Origin: Myxococcus eversor
Lineage (GTDB): Bacteria; Myxococcota; Myxococcia; Myxococcales; Myxococcaceae
NCBI RefSeq assembly: GCF_010894455.1
Contig: NZ_JAAIXY010000009.1
Span: 124,001 to 188,000 of the forward strand
Reading direction: 5' to 3'
DNA length: 64,000 bases
Shown in pieces: positions 42,708-51,065 of this stretch. The translations under genes were made by a program, and so were the position numbers. The notes beneath the pieces are model-generated. The model made no database searches and was not told where the DNA came from. It was given only the letters and a program-made list of their open reading frames with translations. Numbering within the stretch: the first letter of the stretch is position 1; every line of letters starts with the position of its first letter.

Positions 42708-43298
42708 TCAGTGCCCCGAAGCCGGCGTGCGACCCACGGCGGCGCGGAGGTTGTTGCGGACCTGATCCAACGACGAGCGCATCTGCCCGTGGCGCACCGA
42801 CGCCGCCACCGCCCGCGCCAGCGACTTCAGCAGCGACACCTCTTCGGGCTTCCACGCCCGGGCGCCGCGGCAGTCCTCGAAGACCGCCACGCCCCACCAC
42901 TGCTGCCGGGAGGGGTTGATGGGGCTCAGCAAAATCGACTGCGTCCCCTGGCGCTCCAGCAAGTCCCGCATCATCGGAGGCGCGTCGCGGGTGGGGCATG
43001 CCACCACCATTCCCGCCTCCAGCATGTCCACCCAGCCCGGCGCGAAGTCCCGGAACGAGAAGGCGCGCAGCACGGGGTTCGCCAGCGCCGACGCGGTGGG
43101 CGGCTCCGCCCAGGCGTAGCGCAGGTCCGTGACGAACCGGCCATACGTCTGCTGCGTGCGGTTCTCGAAGATGTACGCCCGGTTCACGCCCAGCGCATGG
43201 CCCACCATCCCGAGAGACTCGACGCCGGTGCTCGCATTGAGCCCCTTCTCCAGCAAGAGCTTCGAGGCTTCCGACACCTTCGAGAAGGCTTCCACCAT
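42708..43298 (-). CDS. GAF-domain protein
   Basis: A 196-residue single-domain GAF protein with no membrane segment, so a cytoplasmic small-molecule sensor or regulator. The GAF fold is visible as VGHALGVNRAYIFENR (near residue 35), SILLSPINPSRQQWWGVAVFEDCRG (core strands, shortened to SILLSPIN and WWGVAVFEDC) and EVSLLKSLARAVAASVRHGQM. I chose ATG at MVEAFSKVSEASKLLLEKG because a GGAG site lies eight bases upstream; an in-frame start 63 bases further upstream is possible. It precedes the kinase on the same strand but is separated by a hairpin. GAF-only proteins of this kind usually join two-component relays. Confidence 0.8.
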   Translation of the reverse strand: MVEAFSKVSEASKLLLEKGLNASTGVESLGMVGHALGVNRAYIFENRTQQTYGRFVTDLRYAWAEPPTASALANPVLRAFSFRDFAPGWVDMLEAGMVVACPTRDAPPMMRDLLERQGTQSILLSPINPSRQQWWGVAVFEDCRGARAWKPEEVSLLKSLARAVAASVRHGQMRSSLDQVRNNLRAAVGRTPASGH

Positions 43299-43538
43299 GG
43301 GGTGACTCCAGGAAAAGACGAATTGCAACGGGTTCCGCAAGTATCCGGAACGGACTGTCATCCGCTGAAGTCACATTAAGCGTGATTACTGTGTTTCTGT
43401 CAAATCCCAGGTTTACTGAAAGTCAAGAGTTCGTGCCGGAGACAATGACCCAGGCGGGGTGTAAGTGACACAGGTGCTTTTCCGGGCAGGCCCTATCAGC
43501 CACGAAGTGTCCGGGGCAAGACAGACCCCTGAAATGCC

Positions 43539-43570
43539 ACGAGGGCGCCCCCTTGGAAGGGCACCCTCGT
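43539..43570 (-). terminator. Hairpin downstream of the small Lys/Ala/Pro gene
   Basis: Arms ACGAGGGCGCCC and GGGCACCCTCGT pair over 12 bases with one mismatch, around the 8-base loop CCTTGGAA. It sits 30 bases past the stop of the 43600 gene on the minus strand. No strong U-tract is seen. Confidence 0.65.
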
Positions 43571-43599
43571 ATGGATTCCTCGAAACGAGGAAATCGAGA

Positions 43600-43854
43600 C
43601 TACTTGGTCTCGGCGGCGGTCTCGGCCTTGGGGGCCTTCTTGGCCTTCTTGCCGGCCTTCGCGGGCTTGGCCTCGGCGGCGGGCTTGGCCTCGGCGGCGG
43701 GGGCCTCGGCGGCGGGAGCCGGCTGCGCGGTGGGGGCGGCGGCGGGAGCCTCGACGGCCGGCTTGGCCTCGGCGGCGGGGGCGGCGGCCGGAGCCGGGGT
43801 GTTGGCAAACGCGGTGGCGGCGGCGAGCAGGGCGGCGGCGAACACGGTCTTCAT
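43600..43854 (-). CDS. Small secreted Ala/Pro/Lys-rich repeat protein
   Basis: An 84-residue protein: signal peptide MKTVFAAALLAAATAFA, then a mature region made of AEAKPA- and APAAE-type repeats, ending in a basic KAGKKAKKAPKAETAAETK tail. The tail resembles histone H1-like repeats, but a signal peptide argues for export. Function unknown; a cell-surface linker or a polyanion-binding peptide are possible. It has its own hairpin downstream. The start is the ATG giving the signal peptide; a GGAAAGCTCC ribosome-like stretch precedes it. Confidence 0.75.
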   Translation of the reverse strand: MKTVFAAALLAAATAFANTPAPAAAPAAEAKPAVEAPAAAPTAQPAPAAEAPAAEAKPAAEAKPAKAGKKAKKAPKAETAAETK

Positions 43855-44156
43855 GGAAAGCTCCGTTGAGGGGGCACGACGCGAGATTGCGCCGTATCAG
43901 CGAGCAGGCGCTTGAGCAGCGCGCGTGCCAGCGGCCTTCTCAGAGTGAGGCGCGGCGCGCGCGAGGCGAGGGCTGGGGAGAAACTCCTCAGTTGAAGCTC
44001 CAACATTGGGGGCCTGCTCCACAGACAAGCGCTTGTCGCTTTGACGACACCGGGGCACTTGAGCAAGCTGCGTGCGCGTTCCCGGCTGGGGAGCGCGAGC
44101 CCGTGGCAGCTCGTCGTCGCGAATCTCTCGCGACCGCGGCGCGGGAGAGACGGTGT
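43855..44156. other. Divergent promoter region with a 14-base palindrome
   Basis: About 300 bases between the small minus-strand gene and the plus-strand lipoprotein operon. It contains a perfect palindrome GACAAGCGCTTGTC at 44024-44037 (listed separately) and no convincing gene; the only long open frame reads into the lipoprotein gene in the same frame but lacks a ribosome site upstream of 44157. Confidence 0.55.
44024..44037. promoter_or_regulatory. Perfect 14-base palindrome GACAAGCGCTTGTC
   Basis: A fully symmetric site in the shared upstream region of the 43600 and 44157 genes, about 120 bases before the lipoprotein start. Its position and symmetry suggest an operator for a dimeric regulator, possibly the adjacent NtrC-family protein, but no consensus is known to me. 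Confidence 0.4.
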
Positions 44157-44609
44157 ATGCGGTTCCTGTGGTGCGCGACTGCGGCGGTGGCGTGGCTGGC
44201 GACGGGGTGCGCGCGAATCACGCCTGAGCGCCTGGAGGCGCAGGTCCAGGAGACGATGCGCTGGCAGCGTGAGTACCAGTTGGAGCGGGAGCGCTCCGAA
44301 GCGGTGGCGGTGAGGCTGGCGGCGCTGGAGGCGACCATCGAGCGGCTGGTGGCCGAGCGCGCGGAGGTGGAGCAGGGCCGCGTGGCGCTCCTGGAGGAGT
44401 TGGTGCGCACGGAGGCGGACCGGCACGCGCTGGAGGAGCACAACACGCAGTTGCTCGCGCGCGAGCGGGAGCTGAACGAGCTGCGGGAGATGCACGAGCA
44501 GCTCTCCGACGTCTTCTATGAGTCGGCGTTGGAGCGGGCGCGGCGGCGGTTGCCGTCGGCGCGGCAGCCGGACGCCTCCGTGGCAGGCGACGGGACGGCG
44601 GTGCCTTGA
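44157..44609 (+). CDS. Coiled-coil lipoprotein upstream of the sensor kinase
   Basis: A 150-residue protein: signal MRFLWCATAAVAWLATGC with lipobox ATGC at residue 18, then a continuous coiled coil from about residue 22 to 125 (LEAQVQETMRWQREYQLERE; LLEELVRTEADRHALEEHN). Glu/Arg-rich with no catalytic motif; probably a periplasmic envelope lipoprotein. The ATG has GGGAGAGA ahead. It precedes the histidine kinase gene by about 50 bases on the same strand, so a sensory or scaffolding partner for the kinase is a reasonable guess. Confidence 0.78.
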   Translation: MRFLWCATAAVAWLATGCARITPERLEAQVQETMRWQREYQLERERSEAVAVRLAALEATIERLVAERAEVEQGRVALLEELVRTEADRHALEEHNTQLLARERELNELREMHEQLSDVFYESALERARRRLPSARQPDASVAGDGTAVP

Positions 44610-44661
44610 CGGAAGCGTGGGTCCTCGGGGCCCGTGCCTCCGTGGTAGAGGTCGGACCCTG

Positions 44662-46092
44662 GTGAGCTCCCGCACGTCCATTCGCGGTTATCGCGCAGGC
44701 TTCTTCTTCGTGGTGGCCCTGCTGTCGGCCGTCACGGGCTTCACGCTGTGGACGGAGGTCCGCACGAGCGCGCAGGTGGATGCGCTGGTGCAGGAGGCGC
44801 TCGAGCGCGCCAGCCTCATCGGCCGCATCCGCGTGGACGCGCTGTCATTGGAGTCGGCCATCGAGGCGCACATCCGCGCCACGGACGACGGTGAGCGCAA
44901 GGCGGCGGACGTGGTGATGGAGGAGATTCTCACCGACATCCGCTTCGCCTCGGAGGCGTACACGCGCAACCTGCCGCCGGGAGACAAGGCGGCGTGGGAG
45001 CGCTTCAACGCGGCCTGTCAGGGGCTGGCGGACCAGGTGCGCGCGGCGGCGGTCTTCTCCCAGCGACGGGAGGCGGACCGCGCGCGCCGGCACCTGGCCG
45101 AGCGCATCCGTCCGGTGGCCGCGCAGCTCGACGCGCTGGGCGGCTCGCTGTCGGAGGAGAACGCGAACGAGGCGCGGCGTCTGGTGGGGAGGCTGGCGGA
45201 CCTGCGCGTGCGCAATACGGCATTGGGCGCGGGCACCACGCTGCTGGCGATGCTGCTGTCGATGCTGGTGGGGTGGCACATCACCTCGCTGCTCAAGCGC
45301 CAGGAGACGACGATTCAGGGGCAGCTCGAGGAGCTGGGCCGGCACAACCAGGAGCTGGATGCCTTCACGCGTCGCGTGGCGCATGACCTCATCAGTCCGC
45401 TGGCGCCGCTCAGGGGCTACCTGACGCTCATCCGTCGCACGGGCGGGGTGACGGACGCGGGCGCGCTGGAGATGCTGGCGCAGTGCGAGTCCAGCGCGGT
45501 GCGCATGGGCGAGCTGATTGAAGCCCTGCTGCGCTTCTGTCGCGCGGGCACTCGCGGGGAGCGCACCGTGGGCGAACTGGACACGGCGGTGACGACGGTG
45601 CTGCTGGAGGTGGCGCAGACGGCGTCGGCGCAGGGCGTGGCGCTGGAGCGGACGCTTCAAGCGGGCGTCGCGGTGGACTGCCCGGGGCAGCTGCTGCAGG
45701 TCACCGCGCGCAACCTGCTGACGAACGCGGTGAAGTACACGGCGGGGCGGCCGGAGCCTCGGGTGACGGTGAGCGTCTCCGTGGAAGGGACGGACGCGGT
45801 GCTGGAGGTGGTGGACAACGGCATCGGCATGGGGCCCGTGGCGATGGCCTCGCTGTTCCAGCCGTTCTTCCGCGCGCCGGAGGTGCGCTCGTTGCCGGGG
45901 CATGGGTTGGGCATGGCCACCACGAAGCGCGTGGTGGAGGCGCATGGCGGGACGTTGACGGTGCGCTCGGAAGAGGGGAAGGGCACGCGCGTGGTGGTCC
46001 GCTTCGCGCGCGTGACGCGGCCGACGGTGGGGAGCACCGTCGACTCCGCGGAGTCGTCCACAGCTTCCGGAATCCGCAAGGTGGCCTCGTGA
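44662..46092 (+). CDS. Sensor histidine kinase
   Basis: A 476-residue membrane histidine kinase. TM1 is about residues 11-32 (AGFFFVVALLSAVTGFTLW) and TM2 about 195-216 (GAGTTLLAMLLSMLVGW), enclosing a helical periplasmic sensor (CHASE3-like: EALERASLIGRIRVDALSLES). The H-box is RRVAHDLISPLAPLRG with His241; the N-box NLLTNAVKY, G1 VDNGIGMG and G2 GHGLGMA follow. Start is GTG with no strong ribosome site, chosen because it begins the TM1 signal. Its stop overlaps the response regulator start by 4 bases (GTGA), so the two form a pair that likely phosphorylates the NtrC-type partner. Confidence 0.92.
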   Translation: MSSRTSIRGYRAGFFFVVALLSAVTGFTLWTEVRTSAQVDALVQEALERASLIGRIRVDALSLESAIEAHIRATDDGERKAADVVMEEILTDIRFASEAYTRNLPPGDKAAWERFNAACQGLADQVRAAAVFSQRREADRARRHLAERIRPVAAQLDALGGSLSEENANEARRLVGRLADLRVRNTALGAGTTLLAMLLSMLVGWHITSLLKRQETTIQGQLEELGRHNQELDAFTRRVAHDLISPLAPLRGYLTLIRRTGGVTDAGALEMLAQCESSAVRMGELIEALLRFCRAGTRGERTVGELDTAVTTVLLEVAQTASAQGVALERTLQAGVAVDCPGQLLQVTARNLLTNAVKYTAGRPEPRVTVSVSVEGTDAVLEVVDNGIGMGPVAMASLFQPFFRAPEVRSLPGHGLGMATTKRVVEAHGGTLTVRSEEGKGTRVVVRFARVTRPTVGSTVDSAESSTASGIRKVAS

Positions 46093-47423
46093 GTGCTTCC
46101 CGCATCCTCGTCGTGGACGATGACCCTCAGGCGAGGGATTTGCTCCAGCGGTTGCTGGGACCGCTGGGCACGGTGTCGCAGGCGGCGCACCCGAAGGCGG
46201 CGCAGGAGAAGCTGGCGGAGGGCTCGTTCGACCTGGTGCTGACGGACATGGCCATGCCCGAGCCGGGGGATGGGCTCAAGGTGTTGCAGGAGGTGAAGGC
46301 GCACCTTCCGGACACGCCGGTGATTGTGGTGACGGCGTTCGGCAACATCGAGGGCGCGCTGGACAGCATCCAACTGGGGGCCTTCGACTACCTGGCCAAG
46401 CCCTTCGACGTGGACGCGATTCTCCGCGTGGCCCGGCGGGCGCTGGAGCAGAAGCGGCTGGTGGAGGAGAACCGCTCGCTGCGCCAGCAGGTGGACCGCA
46501 GCGCGCTGGTGGGGCGAAGCCCGGCGTTGCTGGAGGTGTACAAGCAGGTGGCCCGCGCGGCGGCGAGCAACGTGCCGGTGTTGATTACGGGCGAGACGGG
46601 CACGGGCAAGGAGATGGTGGCGCGGGCGCTGCACAAGCGCTCGCCTCGTGCTTCCGGCCCGTTCATCCCCGTGGACTGCGGCGCCATCACCGAGTCGTTG
46701 ATGGAGAGCGAGCTGTTCGGCCACGCGAAGGGCAGCTTCACGGGCGCGTCGGGCGCTCGGCGGGGCGTGTTCGAGGAGGCGAACGGCGGGACGCTGTTCC
46801 TCGACGAGATTGGCGACGTGGGGATGAAGGTGCAGTCGCAGCTCCTGCGGGTGTTGCAGGAGGGTGAGATTCGCCGCGTGGGCGAGAGCGTGCCGGTGAA
46901 GGTGGACGCGCGCGTCGTCGCGGCGACGAACCGCAACTTGAAGGAGCGGGTGGCGGAGGGCGCGTTCCGCGAGGACCTGCTGTACCGCCTGGACGTGGTG
47001 CACCTGCACCTGCCGCCCCTGCGCGAGCGGCGCGAGGACATCCCGGCGCTGGTGGTGCACTTCGCGTCGCGACATGCGCGGGGCGGGGTGAGTCCGGTGG
47101 TGACGTCGGAGGCGATGTCGCGGCTGACGGCCTACGACTGGCCGGGCAATGTGCGGCAACTGGAGAACGTGGTGGCGCGCGCGCTGGCGCTCAACGTGAC
47201 GGGCGTCCTGGGGCCCCAGGACTTCCCGGAGCCGATTGGGGATGCGCCCAAGCGGCTGACCGGGCTCGCGGGTGACATGCCCAGCCTCGCGGAGCTGTCG
47301 CGCCGGTATGCGGCGCATGTGCTCCATGCGGTGGGTGGCAACAAGAGCGAGGCGGCCCGGCTGCTCGATGTGGACCGCAAGACGCTCTACAAGCTGCTGG
47401 AGGCGACTGAAGCGGAGGGTTGA
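46089..47423 (+). CDS. NtrC-family sigma-54 response regulator
   Basis: A 444-residue regulator. Receiver: phospho-acceptor Asp53 (LTDMAMP), DDD at 10-12 and Lys109 (FDYLAKPF). AAA+ domain: Walker A GETGTGKE near residue 166, the sigma-54 contact loop GSFTGA (the usual GAFTGA with Ser for Ala) and Walker B GTLFLDEIGD, R-finger region FREDLLYRLDV. C-terminal Fis-type HTH (SEAARLLDVDRKTLYKLLEA). It should activate sigma-54 promoters on phosphorylation by the upstream kinase. The GSFTGA variant is known in working EBPs, so loss of function should not be assumed. Confidence 0.94.
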   Translation: MSASRILVVDDDPQARDLLQRLLGPLGTVSQAAHPKAAQEKLAEGSFDLVLTDMAMPEPGDGLKVLQEVKAHLPDTPVIVVTAFGNIEGALDSIQLGAFDYLAKPFDVDAILRVARRALEQKRLVEENRSLRQQVDRSALVGRSPALLEVYKQVARAAASNVPVLITGETGTGKEMVARALHKRSPRASGPFIPVDCGAITESLMESELFGHAKGSFTGASGARRGVFEEANGGTLFLDEIGDVGMKVQSQLLRVLQEGEIRRVGESVPVKVDARVVAATNRNLKERVAEGAFREDLLYRLDVVHLHLPPLRERREDIPALVVHFASRHARGGVSPVVTSEAMSRLTAYDWPGNVRQLENVVARALALNVTGVLGPQDFPEPIGDAPKRLTGLAGDMPSLAELSRRYAAHVLHAVGGNKSEAARLLDVDRKTLYKLLEATEAEG

Positions 47424-47502
47424 CCCGACTCCAGGCGTTGACTGGTTTTGTCCAGGGGCCCCGGGGCCCTTGGGGGGCCTTCAATACGACGGGCTCACCT
47501 CG

Positions 47503-47700
47503 TCAGTCGTCATCGTCAGCGTGTTTGAACTGCTGGAACGTCTTGCAGTGCTTCTTGACGACTGCGCCGATCTGCTCTTCGGTGGGTGCTGTCTTTGCTG
47601 AAACGAAGAGCTCGATGAGCTCCGGCTCGATGGCCTTCACCTGCTCTGGGGTGGGCTCTTGGGGTGAGAGGCCAGACCTCTGTCTGGGTTTGTCTTCCAT
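47503..47700 (-). CDS. Small acidic protein, function unknown
   Basis: A 65-residue protein (MEDKPRQRSGL start; later EPELIELFVSAKTAPTEEQI and KKHCKTFQQFKHADDDD). It has no signal or membrane segment, a single Cys and a very acidic end. I chose the ATG at MEDKP, with AGGAG 13 bases upstream, over a longer frame from 47772. It lies on the opposite strand to its neighbours. Coding potential is moderate; it could be a small regulatory or anti-sigma-like protein, but nothing supports a specific role. Confidence 0.55.
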   Translation of the reverse strand: MEDKPRQRSGLSPQEPTPEQVKAIEPELIELFVSAKTAPTEEQIGAVVKKHCKTFQQFKHADDDD

Positions 47701-47862
47701 GCCAAACAATTCAGGTCTCCTTCGCGCTTGTTTCACACACTGAACGTTCAATGACGTCCGTGGGTGACACATTGAAGGTGGAATTTTCGAGCAAGAGGCA
47801 TGCGGCCGGATGAGCCCTTACGGTGGTTGCCGACTGCATCGGGTTCTCACAGACTCCACTCC

Positions 47863-49119
47863 GTGAACGCTCGCTCCCTGTCGACGCTTGCCCTCCTCCT
47901 GGCCTCCACGCAGACGGCCTGTGTCTCGCAGCAGAAAGGTCGTGAGGATGCTCCCGCGGGTGAGCCGGGGACTCCGGCGAAGCTGTGGCGACGCAGCGCG
48001 GTGGAGCGCGACTTCGAGCGCTTCACGCGCGAGGGCCTCTCAGTCACCAGTGACGGCGCGCTGGTTCTGGACGCGTCGGCGCGGACGGACAGCGTGCCCG
48101 TTCCCACGGGACGCAACGAGGAGGGTGGTACGCGCTACCACGAGGCGACCTACCGACTGGGGAGCGCCGTCTCCGAGGTCCAGCTCGTGCCGGGTGGCTT
48201 CACCAGCGTGGTGCCCTCGTTCGATGCGCTGACGCCTCCGGGCACCTGGGTGAAGGTGACGCTCGCGGCGCGCATTGAAGGCACCTGGACCAAGGACTAC
48301 GAGCTGGGCGTGTGGGCCTTCGACAATGAGCCCGTGGCCCGGCACAGCGTGGACGGGCAGGGGGACGCGGATGGTCAGGTGTACACGGACACGCTCAACC
48401 TCAAGCGTCGCGCGGACGCGCTGCGGATGACGGTGTGGCTGTTCTCTTCACAGCCGGAGGCCACGCCCCGGGTTCGCGCGCTGTCGGCGGCGGTGAGCGA
48501 CAAGCAGGGTGTCGTCGCGGATGCCACGTCCGACCGGACGGCCTGGGGCACGGTGCTGGAGGTCCCCGGCCACTCGCAGATGCTCTACCCGGACGGCGGC
48601 CCCGTGTGGTGTTCGCCCACGTCCACGACGATGTTGCTCGGGTACTGGGGACAGAAGCTGGGGCGGCCGGAGCTGACCACGACGGTGCCTTCGTCGGCGG
48701 ACCGGACCTATGACTGGGTCTACAAGGGCACGGGCAACTGGGCCTTCAATACGGCGTATGCCTCCGCCATCGGTGACGGCGCGTTGCATGGCGCGGTGCT
48801 GCGCCTGGATGGCTTCGCGCAGGTGGAGCGCCTCATCGCCGCGGGAATCCCCGTCAGCATCAGCATCGCCTACGAGGAAGGGGAGCTCACCGGCTCGCCC
48901 GTGCGCAGCTCGGATGGACACCTCATCGTGCTGAGGGGCTTCACGCCCGACGGTGACGTCGTGTGCAATGACCCCGCGTTCAAGACCGACGAGACGGTGG
49001 GGGTGACTTACAAGCGCGACGAACTCTGGCGCGCATGGCAGCACTCGCGCGGCGCGGCCTATGTGCTCTGGCCCTCGGGGACGGCGTTCCCCGCCGAGGT
49101 CATCGGGCTGCTGCGCTGA
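47863..49119 (+). CDS. Exported papain-like C39-type peptidase domain protein
   Basis: A 418-residue exported protein. Signal: LSTLALLLASTQTACVS, lipobox-like TAC. Residues about 30-210 are a beta-sandwich-like region (VTLAARIEGTWTKDYELGVWA). From residue 240 the C39-like (peptidase_C39_2) domain has nucleophile Cys250 (GGPVWCSPTSTTMLLGYWG), His in SSDGHLIVLRGFTPDG and Asp in VCNDPAF, the complete papain-like triad order. Such domains act on cell-wall or secreted peptides. The GTG start is chosen for the signal; ATG at 47800 with a weak GAGGC site is an alternative, giving 21 extra residues. Confidence 0.82.
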   Translation: MNARSLSTLALLLASTQTACVSQQKGREDAPAGEPGTPAKLWRRSAVERDFERFTREGLSVTSDGALVLDASARTDSVPVPTGRNEEGGTRYHEATYRLGSAVSEVQLVPGGFTSVVPSFDALTPPGTWVKVTLAARIEGTWTKDYELGVWAFDNEPVARHSVDGQGDADGQVYTDTLNLKRRADALRMTVWLFSSQPEATPRVRALSAAVSDKQGVVADATSDRTAWGTVLEVPGHSQMLYPDGGPVWCSPTSTTMLLGYWGQKLGRPELTTTVPSSADRTYDWVYKGTGNWAFNTAYASAIGDGALHGAVLRLDGFAQVERLIAAGIPVSISIAYEEGELTGSPVRSSDGHLIVLRGFTPDGDVVCNDPAFKTDETVGVTYKRDELWRAWQHSRGAAYVLWPSGTAFPAEVIGLLR

Positions 49120-49201
49120 ACCGGCGCCCGGAGTCGGTCAACGCAGCGGCCCGGGGTACCGAGGGTTCAGCGCGCGTTGCTCGCGCTCGGCACGACTCCT
49201 G

Positions 49202-50119
49202 TCATGCGGGTGCCACGGACTCGAAGTAGTGGCGATCGGCGAGGTCCGCGAGCAGCCCCGGATGCGTCGGCTTCCAGCCCAGGAGGTCTTGCGTGTGCGC
49301 GCTGGACGTGGGGTTGTCGAGCTGGGTGAAGGCGGAGAGGAATCCGAGGTACTTGTTCGCCTCCTCGGCGGAGACGCTCCTGGCCGGCAGTCCGAGGCCA
49401 CGGCCGATGGCTTCAGCGATGTCGCGAAAAGGGATGCCCTCCTCGGCGACGCCGTGGATGCGAGAGCCCGCTGGCGCTCCCTCCAACGCCAGTCGGTAGA
49501 GTCTCGCCGTGTCGAGCGTGTGCACCGCTGGCCAGCGGTTGGCGCCGTCCCCGACGTAGGCGGCGAAGCCGTTCTTTCGCGCCATCGTGATGAGCGACGG
49601 GACGAAGCCCTGGTGGTCGAGTGAGCTGTGCACCGTCGGCGCGAGGCGGATGACGGAGGACCGGACGCCGCGCTTGCCGAGGGATATCACCGCGTTCTCC
49701 GCGTCGATGCGGGGGCCGCCCGCGAGCACGTCGTGTTCGGTGCCAGGGCGACCGCGTACCGCATGAGCCAGCGCGAGCGTTCCCGCCGTGCCCACGAACG
49801 GCTTTCCGGAGCCCTCGAGCACGGCGCTCATCGCTTCGATGGCGCGGAGGTCGGCCGCCACCGCGCCCGCGTAGTCGCCAGTGAAGGCCACGTCATGCTT
49901 GAACGCGAGGTGGATGACTCCATCCGCGGTGGCGGCGGCCTCTCGCAGGCCCGCGAGGTCATCGAGGTGGCCTCGCCGCACCTCCGCGCCAGCGGACTTC
50001 AGCGCGGCGACCGAGGAGTCGGAGCGGGCGAGCCCGACGACCCGGTGCCCGGCCTCGTGCAACTCGCGGACGACGGCGGAACCGATGTGCCCCGATGCAC
50101 CCGTGACAAAGACGCGCAT
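49202..50119 (-). CDS. SDR-type NAD(P)-dependent epimerase/reductase
   Basis: A 305-residue extended/atypical SDR. The Rossmann motif VTGASGHIGSAVV (GXXGXXG) is at residues 5-17; later SSVIRLAPTVHSS and ALAHAVRGRPG lie in the active region, but I see no canonical YXXXK, as in NmrA-like or atypical SDRs. The C-terminal half (LDTARLYRLALEGAPAGSRIHGV) fits NAD(P)-dependent epimerase/dehydratase-like family members often called SDR oxidoreductases. It is divergent from the TetR gene with operators between, so the TetR protein probably controls it and responds to its substrate. Start ATG with GGAGG ribosome site 6 bases upstream. Confidence 0.85.
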   Translation of the reverse strand: MRVFVTGASGHIGSAVVRELHEAGHRVVGLARSDSSVAALKSAGAEVRRGHLDDLAGLREAAATADGVIHLAFKHDVAFTGDYAGAVAADLRAIEAMSAVLEGSGKPFVGTAGTLALAHAVRGRPGTEHDVLAGGPRIDAENAVISLGKRGVRSSVIRLAPTVHSSLDHQGFVPSLITMARKNGFAAYVGDGANRWPAVHTLDTARLYRLALEGAPAGSRIHGVAEEGIPFRDIAEAIGRGLGLPARSVSAEEANKYLGFLSAFTQLDNPTSSAHTQDLLGWKPTHPGLLADLADRHYFESVAPA

Positions 50120-50130
50120 GTGAACCTCCG

Positions 50131-50179
50131 ATGTCAGAAGCTGACATGACTCCTAGCACGTGATGTCAGTCGCTGCAAT
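50131..50179. promoter_or_regulatory. Two TetR operator palindromes between SDR and TetR genes
   Basis: ATGTCAG-AAG-CTGACAT (50131-50147) is a perfect 7-base inverted repeat. A degenerate second copy ATGTCAG-TCG-CTGCAAT (50163-50179) has its centre 32 bases away, about three helical turns. Both lie in the short divergent intergenic region, as expected for autorepression by a TetR dimer pair. The second copy covers the GTG/ATG codons at 50160-50163, which argues against those as TetR starts. Confidence 0.7.
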
Positions 50180-50195
50180 CAGGTACAGTGGTGCG

Positions 50196-50825
50196 ATGGG
50201 TCGTTGGGAACCGAACGCGCTCGAACGCCTGCAGGACGCCGCGATGTCGTTGTTCCAGGAGCGCGGGTACGACCGCACGACGGTGGAGGAGATCGCCGCG
50301 CGTGCGGGGCTCACCGAGCGGACCTTCTTCCGCTACTTCTCCGACAAGAGAGAGGTGCTGTTCTCGGGCTCGAAGGGCCTGGAGGCGCTCATGGTCAGCA
50401 CCATCGCCGATGCGCCGAAGGCAATGGCTCCCATCGACGTCGTCGCCGCCGCGCTGGAGGCCACCTCGCCGGGATTCGAGGAGCGCCGTGCGCATGCATG
50501 CAAGCGGCAACCCCTCATCATGGCGCACGCGGAGCTTCGGGAGCGCGAGCTCATCAAGCTGGCATCACTCGCCTCGGCGATGGCGGAGAGCCTCCGGGGA
50601 CGCGGCGTCGAGAAGACGGTGGCCCACCTCGTCGCCGAAGCGGGTATCGCCATCTTCAAGAGTGCGTTCGAGCGTTGGATCGAGGACACGAAGAAGCACG
50701 AGCTCGCGCATCATGTGCGCGTGGCGCTCGCGGAGCTGCGGCTCATCACCGCCGGAGCGAGCGCGGCTTCTTCCACGCCGCCCCCGACCAAGGCACCACG
50801 ACGCAGCCGTCTCGGCCCCCGGTAG
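50196..50825 (+). CDS. TetR-family transcription regulator
   Basis: A 209-residue TetR repressor. The HTH is at residues 25-48 (RTTVEEIAARAGLTERTFFRYFSDKREV), preceded by the helix AAMSLFQERGY. The ligand-binding part carries SLASAMAESLRGRGVEKTV; the effector is unknown. A C-terminal Pro/Arg tail is added. ATG at MGRWEPNALERLQ was chosen because the operator covers the upstream start codons. Divergent from the SDR gene. Confidence 0.87.
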   Translation: MGRWEPNALERLQDAAMSLFQERGYDRTTVEEIAARAGLTERTFFRYFSDKREVLFSGSKGLEALMVSTIADAPKAMAPIDVVAAALEATSPGFEERRAHACKRQPLIMAHAELRERELIKLASLASAMAESLRGRGVEKTVAHLVAEAGIAIFKSAFERWIEDTKKHELAHHVRVALAELRLITAGASAASSTPPPTKAPRRSRLGPR

Positions 50826-50860
50826 GCCCGAGGCGCACGGAGTCGAGTGGCGTGGGGCGT

Positions 50861-50874
50861 GTCTCGCGTGAGAC
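50861..50874 (+). terminator. Small hairpin after the TetR gene
   Basis: GTCTC-GCGT-GAGAC, a perfect 5-bp stem with 4-base loop 36 bases past the TetR stop, followed by a second small hairpin (CTCCC-ATGA-GGGAG, 50908-50921). No U-tract, so only a weak terminator or RNA structure can be proposed. The rest of 50826-51065 shows no gene. Confidence 0.4.
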
Positions 50875-51065
50875 ATGTCTCGGGGTATCCGGGGCCATAC
50901 GGGATTCCTCCCATGAGGGAGTGGGGCAGGGTGCCTCCATTCCGTTGCATGTGACATCCACCGTCAGGACCGCACGGATTACGCACCCGCGCGGAGTCGC
51001 GCGCAGGCGGCCCCACCTCGGACGACGTTGAGCAAGCGGGCGAGCCCTCGTACCGTGTCATCCAC

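Noticed and set aside
50160-50195. Upstream GTG/ATG start for the TetR gene
   Set aside because: The codons lie in the second operator palindrome and the protein aligns to the TetR family from MGRWEPNALERLQ.
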